This document shows, piece after piece, positions 1-7,893 of a DNA stretch of 64,000 nt. The position numbers and the translations under genes are program-made. The stretch spans positions 992,001 through 1,056,000 of the forward strand of contig NZ_CP039690.1 of assembly GCF_005144885.1 (NCBI RefSeq), read 5' to 3'. How positions within the stretch are numbered: the stretch's first letter is position 1; each line of letters starts with the position of its first letter. Source of the stretch: Phreatobacter stygius (GTDB lineage: Bacteria; Pseudomonadota; Alphaproteobacteria; Rhizobiales; Phreatobacteraceae). The notes below the pieces were generated by a model, which was given only the letters and a program-made list of their open reading frames with translations, searched no databases and was not told the origin of the DNA.

Positions 1-432
1 GCCTCCGGCAATCGTCACCGACTCCGGCAATCCTGCGGCCGCTGATACAACGCCAAAATGAAAAGACGCTGCGTCCTTAAACTCAGGCACAAATTCTGCG
101 TATCCGCCTCCCGACACATCATTGTATGTTCGCTGAAGGTCCTGTGACCCGCCGGCTCTAAAGCTATTTGCAAGCTGTCCAAAAAAAGTCGAGACACCTA
201 TTGTTCCACCAAAGACAGTTGCAACTCCGGGTGCATTTACTGCGGAGGCCCGATAGTCATCTCTAAGGCTATATCCAAGCTGCACAGCCGCATTGAGGTC
301 ATAGTTCGCTGGAACAACGTAAGCACTTCCCGTTCTTGGATTTATTATATCGACTCCATTTATGTCGACCAATGTCTTTGCGGCAATAAAACGACCGGAG
401 TTGTCCTGCACATTAAAGAACTGCTGGGCCAT
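1..432 (-). CDS. N-terminus of a large unknown protein, possible RTX-type acylation substrate (partial)
   Basis: Open frame of 144 codons starting at ATG 432 and running off the left end without a stop. It begins MAQQFFNVQDNSGRF and later contains GGGYAEFVPEF. I do not recognise a domain. It has no signal peptide, as expected for a type I (RTX) secreted protein. It lies 18 bp downstream of a small exported protein and in the same operon as an HlyC-like acyltransferase, so by gene order it could be the acylated toxin; that role is inference from context only. Codon use is AT-rich compared with the rest of the window. The C-terminal part, where RTX nonapeptide repeats would be, is outside the window. 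Confidence 0.6.
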   Translation of the reverse strand, partial: MAQQFFNVQDNSGRFIAAKTLVDINGVDIINPRTGSAYVVPANYDLNAAVQLGYSLRDDYRASAVNAPGVATVFGGTIGVSTFFGQLANSFRAGGSQDLQRTYNDVSGGGYAEFVPEFKDAASFHFGVVSAAAGLPESVTIAGG

Positions 433-450
433 CTGGTTCTTCCGATTCGG

Positions 451-924
451 CTAGCAATCGACGCGAATCATGTGAATACTACTGCCGTAGTCCGATTTCA
501 CTAACTTGTACCGACAGCTCTGAAACGGCCCAAAGCCTCTAATATTTTGCGGAATGTCATTTATTGAAATCTGATTGGAATTGAATCTAGTAAAATATCT
601 ATTCGGATCATAGATTATGGCAATCTGGGTCGTGTATCCTAGGAAACCAGAATCACACACACCAATTTGCTTGAAATCTACCGGTTGCCATGTCTTGGTG
701 AGCATCTCCCGCTGATACAAAGAAAGATCTCGGTCAAAATTTGCACCAATAGATTTTTCGTCGCACCCGCAAGCAATACAAGCACTTGATATGCAAAAAA
801 CGACAGAAATCCGCAAAAATTTTGCAAATTTAACCGACGAAAATGAATGCCTGCAATGAGAGAAAGAAACGAAATTACTCAAATTCAATTTGGTATGAGT
901 TATATTATTTTGCATCTCTATCAT
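451..924 (-). CDS. Small Cys-rich exported or lipoprotein-like protein, unknown function
   Basis: 157 codons. It starts 1 nt after the stop of the acyltransferase gene, behind the purine-rich stretch AAGAAGA, so the two are translationally coupled. A second ATG lies three codons in. A hydrophobic segment (about residues 38-52, LRISVVFCISSACIACGC) preceded by basic residues looks like an uncleaved or lipoprotein signal; the lipobox is weak. The mature part is about 105 residues with Cys at the C-terminus. I recognise no family. Position between an RTX acyltransferase and a large downstream protein suggests an accessory or immunity/secretion role, but this is inference. Strongly AT-rich. Confidence 0.6.
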   Translation of the reverse strand: MIEMQNNITHTKLNLSNFVSFSHCRHSFSSVKFAKFLRISVVFCISSACIACGCDEKSIGANFDRDLSLYQREMLTKTWQPVDFKQIGVCDSGFLGYTTQIAIIYDPNRYFTRFNSNQISINDIPQNIRGFGPFQSCRYKLVKSDYGSSIHMIRVDC

Positions 925-925
925 T

Positions 926-1438
926 TTAAATCTTCTTCATGACGTGCAATTGCTTAGGCGACTGGCCTCCCTCAGGGGACTGCAGCGAAATACGCTCGAC
1001 CAGCCTTTCCTTTAGGCCACTGGCCCAATCCTGCGGCCTCATCGTCGGCACCCCAGCATCAAGCCGTGCGGCCGTCGCCTCGTCCACCTTCGCGATGAGA
1101 TCGACCGCCACGGGCGTACTGTGCGGATCGTAATAGAGCTTGAACTGACGCAACAGCACAGGCGGCATGACCAGCCACTCCAGGTCAGCCAGCTGGTAGT
1201 GCTTGTGCTTCGGCGATTGGGTCATCAGCCAGACGATTTCACCGAGGATCGCGGCCACCGACTTCTGCGCGCCACGCTCCTGCGCCTCGGCGTCGAGCTG
1301 AGCGATCTGCTCCGGCGTGTAGCCGGGCGCACTCCTTGGAGGATTCGGCGCCTCGGCATTGATGCCTGGCTTGCCGTTACGATCTGTGGGGGCACTTTTT
1401 CGCCGGCCTTGCGCACGCTTCTTATCACTTGCCGGCAC
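926..1438 (-). CDS. RTX toxin-activating lysine acyltransferase (HlyC-like)
   Basis: 170 aa from GTG 1438, which has AAGGA six bases upstream; an upstream in-frame TTG at 1498 would give 190 aa but has no ribosome site. The core GEIVWLMTQSPKHKHY, then MPPVLLRQFKLYYD, PVA and DWASG follows the order of the HlyC/RtxC family, with the catalytic His in SPKH (residue 78) and the Asp of DWASG (residue 137) present. Family members transfer an acyl group from acyl-ACP to internal lysines of RTX toxins in the cytoplasm. The first 60 residues are a charged extension, and the part after DWASG is shorter than in HlyC. First gene of a three-gene operon. Confidence 0.72.
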   Translation of the reverse strand: MPASDKKRAQGRRKSAPTDRNGKPGINAEAPNPPRSAPGYTPEQIAQLDAEAQERGAQKSVAAILGEIVWLMTQSPKHKHYQLADLEWLVMPPVLLRQFKLYYDPHSTPVAVDLIAKVDEATAARLDAGVPTMRPQDWASGLKERLVERISLQSPEGGQSPKQLHVMKKI

Positions 1439-1539
1439 AACGTATCCTTGCAGACTGTTAACCACGACACTCAGCCACGGGACCAGTTTGGCTGTCAATG
1501 GCGGCTTCGAGGGAGAAACAGGATAATCTTGCTAGAGGT

Positions 1540-1574
1540 ATTATAATACTACTAACAACTTCAAGAAACTTGAA
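1540..1574 (-). promoter_or_regulatory. Candidate promoter and inverted repeat for the acyltransferase operon
   Basis: On the minus strand TATAAT (1540-1545) lies 17 bp after TTTCTT, a weak -35. A perfect 6-bp inverted repeat TTCAAG-ttt-CTTGAA (1560-1574) overlaps the -35 and could be an operator. The stretch is much richer in A+T than the host DNA. No experimental support. Confidence 0.4.
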
Positions 1575-1830
1575 TAGTCCAGTGGCGTTATTACGTAATG
1601 TCTTCGCATGACACTGGCATCAGGACGCGACAGCCTGTCTCGCATGTTGTGGCGATTGCTATTTCTGCTTGCCAGGTGTTGCTCAGAGAGCGGATCACCC
1701 CCTTCGAACATTTCAGGCCCGAACAATCCACCCCAAGCCCCACCGCCGGCCAGCTTCCCGCGCCCAGCTCTTCCCGCCTCGGACTACGGGACACGTACCC
1801 ATTGCCCTTTTTCGATTACGGCGACACGTG

Positions 1831-2229
1831 TTCGACCATCGGCTCGACCACCGCCTCGCCGCGGCCCGGGCGCGCATGGCCGCGGGGCTGGTCGACGAGA
1901 CCGATTTCGACGACGAACGGCTCGGCCGGCCCCTGCCCGACCTCTATCGGCAGTTGATCGCGGACCGGCCGCCTTCAGAGATGCTCGTCGTCACCCATGG
2001 CGACGCCTGCCTGCCCAATCTCATCGCCGGTGAAACCGGTTTTGCCGGCTTCATCGACTGTGGCCGCCTGGGGCTCGCCGACCGCTATCAGGACCTCGCT
2101 TTGGCCTCCTGGAGCATCACCTACAATCTCGGCGCGGCCTGGGTGGCACCGTTCTTCGGGCATTACGGACTGCCGGAGCCCGATCCTGCGCGGCTCGCCT
2201 ATTACCGCCTGCTCGACGAGTTCTTCTAA
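1831..2229 (+). pseudogene. Aminoglycoside 3'-phosphotransferase, C-terminal remnant
   Basis: From FDHRLDHR on, the frame aligns by eye with the second half of APH(3') kinases of the NptII type: [10 protein letters not shown], then the Brenner motif HGDACLPN (catalytic Asp), FIDCGRLG (metal-binding Asp), DRYQDLALA and the family C-terminus [12 protein letters not shown]. About 132 residues remain, against about 265 in a full enzyme. The N-lobe with the ATP-binding lysine is absent, and the sequence in front (1600-1830) shows no continuation in any frame I can read. It should be inactive. It sits exactly between the AT-rich left-end operon and normal host genes, so it probably marks a deletion or insertion boundary. 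Confidence 0.75.
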
Positions 2230-2239
2230 AGCCGCGCGA

Positions 2240-3577
2240 TCAGGCTTCGCTTGCCAGTTGCTCGACCAGCAGGCGGGCGGTCCTCAAGAGCCGCCCGTCG
2301 TCGCGCCGTGCGCCGACCAGCTGCACGCCGATCGGCAGGCCGTCGGCCTCGAGCAGCGGCAGCGTCACCGCAGGCACGCCGAGATAGGTCCAGAAGGCGT
2401 TGAACACGGGATCGCCGGTATGGTCGATGCCTGACGGCGCCGGCCCCGGCGCGGCCGGCGTCAGGATCGTGCCGTGGCTGTAGAACAGCTCCTCGACCGT
2501 GCGGTAGAGCGCTTCCCGGTCGCCGAGCGCCGCCGCATAGTCGACGGCGCGGGCGGCACGGCCCTCCTCGATCATCTCGATCAGCTGAGGCGAGACCAGC
2601 TCGGGCGTGCGGTCGAACAGTGGGCCGAAATGATGCGCCAGCTCGACCATCTGGATGGTCCGGGCAGCGGCGACACCCCTCTCGATCGATCTGTCGATAT
2701 CGACCTCGATCACCTGGTGGCCGAGCGCCTCGGCGAGCTCGCCGAAGGCGTCGCGCATGCGTGCATCCGCAGCCCCCCAGGCCGGCGACCTGACGAAAGC
2801 GAAGATCGGTGGGATCGGCCAGTCCATGGTCGCCAGCTGGACGAGCCCGGAGCGGCTCGACGCCAGGCTCGACGCATCGCGCGGGTCGTAGCCTTGCAGC
2901 ACGTCGCCGGCGAGCGCCAGGTCCTCGATCGAGCGAGCCATGACACCGACCGTGTCGAGCGAATGCGCCTGGGTGAGCACGCCGGGGCGTGGCACCAGGC
3001 CGAAAGTCGGCTTGAAGCCATAGACCCCGCAGAACGAGGCCGGGCGGATCACCGAACCGGCGGTCTGGGTGCCGAGCGCCAGCGGCACCATGGCGTCGGC
3101 AACCGCCGCCGCCGAACCGGAAGACGAGCCGCCTGGCGTATGGGCAGGGTTGTGCGGATTGCGTGTCGGGCCCGGCCGCCGGGCGGCAAGCTCGGTGGTC
3201 ACCGTCTTGCCGATGATGATGGCGCCGGCGGCACGCAGCGCCGCGACGCAGGCCGCGTCCGCTGCCGGCCGGTGGCCGACAAAGGCCGGCGACCCATGTT
3301 CGGTCGGATAGTCCGAGGTGTCGATGACATCCTTGATGGCGACCGGCACGCCATGGAGCGGACCGGCGCCCTTGCCCTCGCGCCGCGCCTCGTCGGCCTC
3401 GCTTGCCGCGCGCAGCGCATGGTCCGGATCGATGTGGACGAAAGCGTGGATCGCGTCCTGGCGTGCCGCGATGCGGTCGAGACAGGCCCCGACCAGCACC
3501 TCGGAGGTAGTCTCGCCGCGCCGTATCAGGTCGGCCGCCGCGGTGGCGGTCAGCCGGGTCAAATCGTCATGCGTCAT
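2240..3577 (-). CDS. Amidase signature family enzyme
   Basis: 445 aa from ATG 3577 (MTHDDL); an in-frame ATG at 3601 overlaps the upstream gene and lacks a ribosome site. Shows the amidase Ser-cisSer-Lys triad: Lys in GVPVAIKDV (residue 82), the cis-Ser in GGSSSGSAAAVA (150s) and the nucleophile in GTQTAGSVIRPA (Ser175). Family members hydrolyse small amides to a carboxylate and ammonia in the cytoplasm; the substrate cannot be told from sequence. Last gene of the dctP-dctQ-dctM cluster, 10 bp after dctM, which suggests the imported compound is an amide or yields one. Confidence 0.85.
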   Translation of the reverse strand: MTHDDLTRLTATAAADLIRRGETTSEVLVGACLDRIAARQDAIHAFVHIDPDHALRAASEADEARREGKGAGPLHGVPVAIKDVIDTSDYPTEHGSPAFVGHRPAADAACVAALRAAGAIIIGKTVTTELAARRPGPTRNPHNPAHTPGGSSSGSAAAVADAMVPLALGTQTAGSVIRPASFCGVYGFKPTFGLVPRPGVLTQAHSLDTVGVMARSIEDLALAGDVLQGYDPRDASSLASSRSGLVQLATMDWPIPPIFAFVRSPAWGAADARMRDAFGELAEALGHQVIEVDIDRSIERGVAAARTIQMVELAHHFGPLFDRTPELVSPQLIEMIEEGRAARAVDYAAALGDREALYRTVEELFYSHGTILTPAAPGPAPSGIDHTGDPVFNAFWTYLGVPAVTLPLLEADGLPIGVQLVGARRDDGRLLRTARLLVEQLASEA

Positions 3578-3587
3578 GGCTATGCGC

Positions 3588-5342
3588 TCAGGTCCCGCCA
3601 TAGAGGAAATTGGGCAGCCAGACGGTCAGGCCCGGCCAGACGTACATGATCACCATACAGAGGATGACGATGAGCATGTAGGGCATCATGCCGGCGAAGA
3701 TCTGATTGATCGTGACGTGTTTCGGCGCGACCCCCTTCAGATAGAAGGCCGACATCGCCACCGGTGGCGACAGGAAGGCTGCCTGCAGGTTGACGAACAC
3801 CAGGACGCCCCAGAGCACCGGGTCGATGCCGAAATGTTTGAGCATCGGCAGGAAGATCGGCACGAAGATGATGATGATCTCGGTCCATTCCAGCGGCCAG
3901 CCGAGCACGAAGATGATCGCCTGCGACAGGATCATGAACTGCATGGGCGTCAGGTTGAGCGACAGCACCCATTGCTCCAGCAGCGCCTGGCCGCCGAGAA
4001 TGGCGAAGACGCCCGAGAACAGCGCCGAGCCGACGAACAGCCAGCACACCATCGAGGTGGTCTTGGCGGTGAGAAACACCGCTTCCTTGGTGCGCGCCCA
4101 GTTGAGCGTGCCGGCATGCAGCGCCAGGAGAAACGCGCCGGCGGCACCGACAGCGGCCGACTCGGTGGCCGTGGTGATGCCGAACAGGATCACCACCAGC
4201 ACGACGGCGGTGAGGATGCCGAGCGGCAGGATCGACGTGGTGAGCAGTTTCACCAGCTCGAACCGGTCCGCCGTCATGCGCCAGTAATAGCGCGCGAGCA
4301 TCAGCGCCGAGGTCGACGCCAGGCCGGCAAACCACAGGTAGAAGGCGCGCGCCGGTCCCTTCTCGGCCGCGGTGGTCGGTTCGCTCGCGATGCTCACCGA
4401 ACCCAATTGCTCGAGCCCGGCGGGGCCGGCCTCGACCGCGCCAGCCGGCAGATGGATGACCACGTACCACCAGATCAGGCCATAGGTGCCGGCGGTCAGC
4501 ACGAAGGGCACCAACGCAAAACCGAGATTCTGCAGCAGCGCCTTGTAGCCCATCGGCCGGCCTTCGAATTCGATGGCGCGGGCCTTGGCGGGCGAGATCA
4601 GCGCCTTGATCAGGCCGGCTGGAATATTCGCCGAATAGGCCGCCTGGAAGCGCCCCAGCCAGTCGGGGATCGGCACCTTGGTCTGCTCGGGCGGCAGCGG
4701 CGGCGCGAGCTTCGGATTGATCAGCGCCGAACCGACAATGTAGACGAGATAAAGCAGGGCCAGGAAGAACCCCGGGAACATCGCCGCCGCATAGAGCTTG
4801 ACGATCGACTGCCCGGCGACCGCTGCATAGACGATGATCATCACCGAGGGCGGGATGAGGATGCCGAGCGTGCCGCCCGCGGTGATGACGCCGGCGGCGA
4901 GCCTGACGTCATAACCCGCGCGCAGCATCGGGTTGAAGGCGATCACCCCCATCAGCACGACCACGGCGCCGACCAGCCCGCTCGCGATGCCCCAGAAGGT
5001 GCAGACGATCAATGTCGCGACGGCCAGCGACGCCGGCACTTTCCGGAACGCCAGCTGGATCGAATAGAACATCTTGTCGACCAGCGCGCCGCGCTCCATC
5101 ACATAGCCCATCAGCACGAAGAGCGGGATGGACAAGAGCACGTCATTGGTCATCGAGCCGTAGGTGCGTTGCACCATCAGGTCGAAAACGAGGTTGTCGT
5201 TCCAGGCCTGGCCGGATTTGAAATAGGCGATGAAACCGAAGAAAATACCGAGCCCCATCAGCGTGAATGCGGTGGGAAAGCCCAATATGATGACGACAAC
5301 GATGAGCCCCAACATCAGGAGGCCGAGGGCTGGATCGCTCAT
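3588..5342 (-). CDS. TRAP transporter large permease (DctM family)
   Basis: 584 aa, longer than the usual 425-aa DctM because of a hydrophilic insert with extra membrane segments after about residue 215, a form seen in one TRAP subgroup. It is hydrophobic throughout, with many membrane spans, and contains the DctM-type stretches LLSIPLFVLMGYVMERG and GGTLGILIPPSVMII. It is the ion-motive-force-driven channel subunit in the inner membrane. Overlaps the dctQ stop by 4 bp (translational coupling) and precedes the amidase. Confidence 0.9.
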   Translation of the reverse strand: MSDPALGLLMLGLIVVVIILGFPTAFTLMGLGIFFGFIAYFKSGQAWNDNLVFDLMVQRTYGSMTNDVLLSIPLFVLMGYVMERGALVDKMFYSIQLAFRKVPASLAVATLIVCTFWGIASGLVGAVVVLMGVIAFNPMLRAGYDVRLAAGVITAGGTLGILIPPSVMIIVYAAVAGQSIVKLYAAAMFPGFFLALLYLVYIVGSALINPKLAPPLPPEQTKVPIPDWLGRFQAAYSANIPAGLIKALISPAKARAIEFEGRPMGYKALLQNLGFALVPFVLTAGTYGLIWWYVVIHLPAGAVEAGPAGLEQLGSVSIASEPTTAAEKGPARAFYLWFAGLASTSALMLARYYWRMTADRFELVKLLTTSILPLGILTAVVLVVILFGITTATESAAVGAAGAFLLALHAGTLNWARTKEAVFLTAKTTSMVCWLFVGSALFSGVFAILGGQALLEQWVLSLNLTPMQFMILSQAIIFVLGWPLEWTEIIIIFVPIFLPMLKHFGIDPVLWGVLVFVNLQAAFLSPPVAMSAFYLKGVAPKHVTINQIFAGMMPYMLIVILCMVIMYVWPGLTVWLPNFLYGGT

Positions 5343-6007
5343 GGGCGGATGTCTCCACCGAGGCCACGCTGGCGCGCCGCCTCGTCGATGTCCTTGGCCT
5401 GCTCGATGGCCTGCTTGCGCGTTTCCTCGTCGACGTGCTCACTCTGGGCGAGCTGCTGCTCGACGACATCGATCTCGTGCACGTCCTTCAGCCGGCTCGG
5501 CCATTCGCCGGTCTTCAGGCAGACGATGCAGCGCAAAATCTCCGCGAGGCCCTGCAGCATGACCAGCGCACCGGCGATCGGGATGACCGTCTTGAACGGA
5601 TAGATCGGCGGCCCGTCGGCGGTGATGCTCGAGTGCTCGCCAATGCGCCAGGAATCGGCGGCGTAATAATAGCCGGCATAGATCAGCGCCAAGATGCCGG
5701 GGACGAAGAACACCAGGTAGAGCACGAGATCGAGCGAAGCCTGGATGCGCGGCCGCATCGAGCTGTACAGGAAGTCGCCCCGCACATGGGCGTTCTGGGC
5801 CAGTGCATAGGCCCCGCACAGCATGAAGGCCGAGCCGTAGAGCATGTTGCTCGCGTCGAAGATCCAGGCGGTCGGCGCGTTCAGGACGTAGCGCTTGAAC
5901 ACTTCGCCGCAGACCAGCAACATCAAGGCGACGACGAGCCAGGCCGCGGCCTTGCCCACCCAGGTACTAATGCCGTCGATCGTATGCAGGAATTGTTGAA
6001 CCGTCAT
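5339..6007 (-). CDS. TRAP transporter small permease (DctQ family)
   Basis: 222 aa from ATG 6007 (MTVQQFLHTIDG). Four predicted membrane spans (about residues 19-40, 52-72, 90-115 and 135-158) in the DctQ pattern, including GEVFKRYVLNAPTAW in the first loop. The C-terminal 60 residues are a charged helical tail (EQQLAQSEHVDEETRK) longer than in most DctQ proteins. It couples the binding protein to the large permease. 4-bp overlap with dctM; 115 bp after dctP. Confidence 0.88.
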   Translation of the reverse strand: MTVQQFLHTIDGISTWVGKAAAWLVVALMLLVCGEVFKRYVLNAPTAWIFDASNMLYGSAFMLCGAYALAQNAHVRGDFLYSSMRPRIQASLDLVLYLVFFVPGILALIYAGYYYAADSWRIGEHSSITADGPPIYPFKTVIPIAGALVMLQGLAEILRCIVCLKTGEWPSRLKDVHEIDVVEQQLAQSEHVDEETRKQAIEQAKDIDEAARQRGLGGDIRP

Positions 6008-6088
6008 GGCATACCGGAGTTGGGGCGCGCGGGCCGCCGCGCGCCTCGGCAAGGGCAAGGCAACAGCAAGCCAAGGCCGGCACCATTC

Positions 6089-6109
6089 GCCCGCGAGGAG
6101 CAAGCGGGC
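6089..6109 (-). other. Intercistronic stem-loop between dctP and dctQ
   Basis: Perfect 6-bp arms GCCCGC/GCGGGC with a 9-nt loop in the 115-bp gap after dctP. Without a T-run it is not a terminator. Such hairpins often protect the upstream mRNA and let the binding protein be made in excess over the permeases. Confidence 0.4.
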
Positions 6110-6122
6110 CGGCGATGTCGCG

Positions 6123-7256
6123 TCAGCGCTGCCTTGCGACGCCGCTGGCGCCGAAATAGTGGTCATAGGCCATGCGGCGGCTGACCACGGTGTCCTGCTC
6201 CCACTGGGTGGTGCGGCGGGCGAAGGCGATCTGCGATTCGATGATCTCCTTGAACAGCGGATTTTCCGCCGACTTCTTGGCGACCACTTCGTCATAGACC
6301 TGCAACTGGCGGCGCAGGATCGCGTCCGGGGTCTTGAAGAACCGGACGCGGTCCTTGGTCTGCAACTCGATATAGTCCTGCGAATAACGATCGATCGCCT
6401 TCCACGACATGTCGGAGGAGGCAGCCTCGACCGCGTTTTCGATGATCGATTTGATCCGGTCCGGCAGCGCGTCGAACTTGGTCTTGTTGAACGAGATCTC
6501 GAACTGCTCGGCATTCTGGTGGTAGCTCTGCAGCATGCAGACCTTCGAGACGTCGGCGAAACCGAGCACACGGTCCGACGACGCGTTGTTGAATTCGGCC
6601 GCGTCGAGCAGGCCGCGATCCATCGCCGCGACGATCTCACCGCCCGGCAGCGCATTCACCGCCGCACCCATGGCGGAGAAGACGTCGATCGATATGCCGA
6701 CGGTGCGGAACTTCAGGCCCTTGAGATCGTCGACGCTGGTGATCGGCTTCTTGAACCAGCCGAGCGGCTGGGTCGGCATCGGCCCATAAGGGAACGACAC
6801 GACATTGGCGCCGATGGAAGCGTAGAGCTTGGCGAGCAGTTGCTTGCCGCCGCCATATTTGTGCCAGGCGAGCAGCATGTTGGCGTCCATCGCATAGCCG
6901 GGGCCCGAACCCCAGAGCGCCAGCGCGGTCTGCTTGCCGTAGTGATAGACGACCACGCCATGGCCGCCATCGAGCGTGCCGCGCGAGATGGCGTCGAGCA
7001 GGCCGAAGGCCGGGACGACGGCACCGGCCGGCAGCACTTCGATCTTGAGATCGCCGCCGGTCATGTCGTTCACCTTCTTGGCGAAGTCGATGGCGAATTC
7101 GTGGAAGATATCCTTCGACGGCCAGGTGCTCTGCCAGCGCATCGAGATCGGGCCTTGCGCCTTGGCGACGGTGGGCGCGGCAACGGCGGCGGCGGCGACG
7201 ATGGCCGAACCGCGTAGGAACTTCCGGCGTGATTGTGTCGTGTCTTGTACGGTCAT
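6123..7256 (-). CDS. TRAP transporter substrate-binding protein (DctP family), Tat-exported
   Basis: 377 aa from ATG 7256, chosen for the ribosome site GGGAGG seven bases upstream. The N-terminus carries a twin-arginine signal, SRRKFLRG (residues 9-16), followed by an Ala-rich hydrophobic stretch and a cleavage site near AKA-Q. The mature part is a DctP fold with MRWQSTWPSKDIFHEFA at the start and the conserved KFRTVG region, where the Arg normally binds a carboxylate. It captures the ligand in the periplasm and passes it to DctQM. Tat export suggests folding before export. First gene of the operon; ligand unknown. Confidence 0.9.
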   Translation of the reverse strand: MTVQDTTQSRRKFLRGSAIVAAAAVAAPTVAKAQGPISMRWQSTWPSKDIFHEFAIDFAKKVNDMTGGDLKIEVLPAGAVVPAFGLLDAISRGTLDGGHGVVVYHYGKQTALALWGSGPGYAMDANMLLAWHKYGGGKQLLAKLYASIGANVVSFPYGPMPTQPLGWFKKPITSVDDLKGLKFRTVGISIDVFSAMGAAVNALPGGEIVAAMDRGLLDAAEFNNASSDRVLGFADVSKVCMLQSYHQNAEQFEISFNKTKFDALPDRIKSIIENAVEAASSDMSWKAIDRYSQDYIELQTKDRVRFFKTPDAILRRQLQVYDEVVAKKSAENPLFKEIIESQIAFARRTTQWEQDTVVSRRMAYDHYFGASGVARQR

Positions 7257-7885
7257 GGTGGACCTCCCTGATGTCAGGACCTCTTTTCGGGTCATCTGTT
7301 CAATAGTGGACACCGGCAACGCCCGAACGCAAGGGCAATCACGCGACCGATTGCAAACGACGCGACGGTCGTGTTCGACCCCGGAAGGACTTCCGGCATG
7401 AAGCCGCCGGGGCGACTGCCTCGCGGTCAATTTCATCGCCGCCGATGGCATCGACGAACCGCCTGCTATTGGGTGCGCGCCGCGCTTTTCAGATGCAATC
7501 CGCCGCATTTATTGCGGTCTTACTCGCTCTCTCCGCGAGGGTCTGTATCGCGGCGCTTGCCGGCACCGGCGGGAGGCACCGGAAACCCTCCGCTCGCTCG
7601 TCTCTAGCGCCATGTCTCTCCGTCATCCCAGATATTGGCTGCAGCTCCGGCGAGATCTTTGGCTCGCTCATCGTTTCACCGCCCGAGCGGCTCTTTTGGT
7701 CTATTTCGTTTTGCTGCGCCGCGACCCGGCCGTTTGTTGTGGCGGCGGCCGACCCGGTCCCGTCATGCGAACTTCTGCTTGACCGCGCAGCGTCTCGCGC
7801 GATGGTCGTTCCGGATATCCGCGGCAGGCCGACTTCAGCGCGCACCAAGCGGGCCTCCGCCACCGGATCGACGTCCCCTGGCCGC
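7257..7885. other. Long intergenic stretch without a recognisable gene
   Basis: About 630 bp between dctP and the IS element. Open frames exist on both strands but none has a family signature, a good ribosome site or typical codon use. The part next to dctP should hold the TRAP operon promoter; I see no clear -35/-10 pair. Confidence 0.5.
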
Positions 7886-7893
7886 CTCACAGG
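7886..7893. repeat. Target-site duplication, left copy
   Basis: CTCACAGG, repeated exactly at 9259-9266 on the other side of the IS element. Confidence 0.85.
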
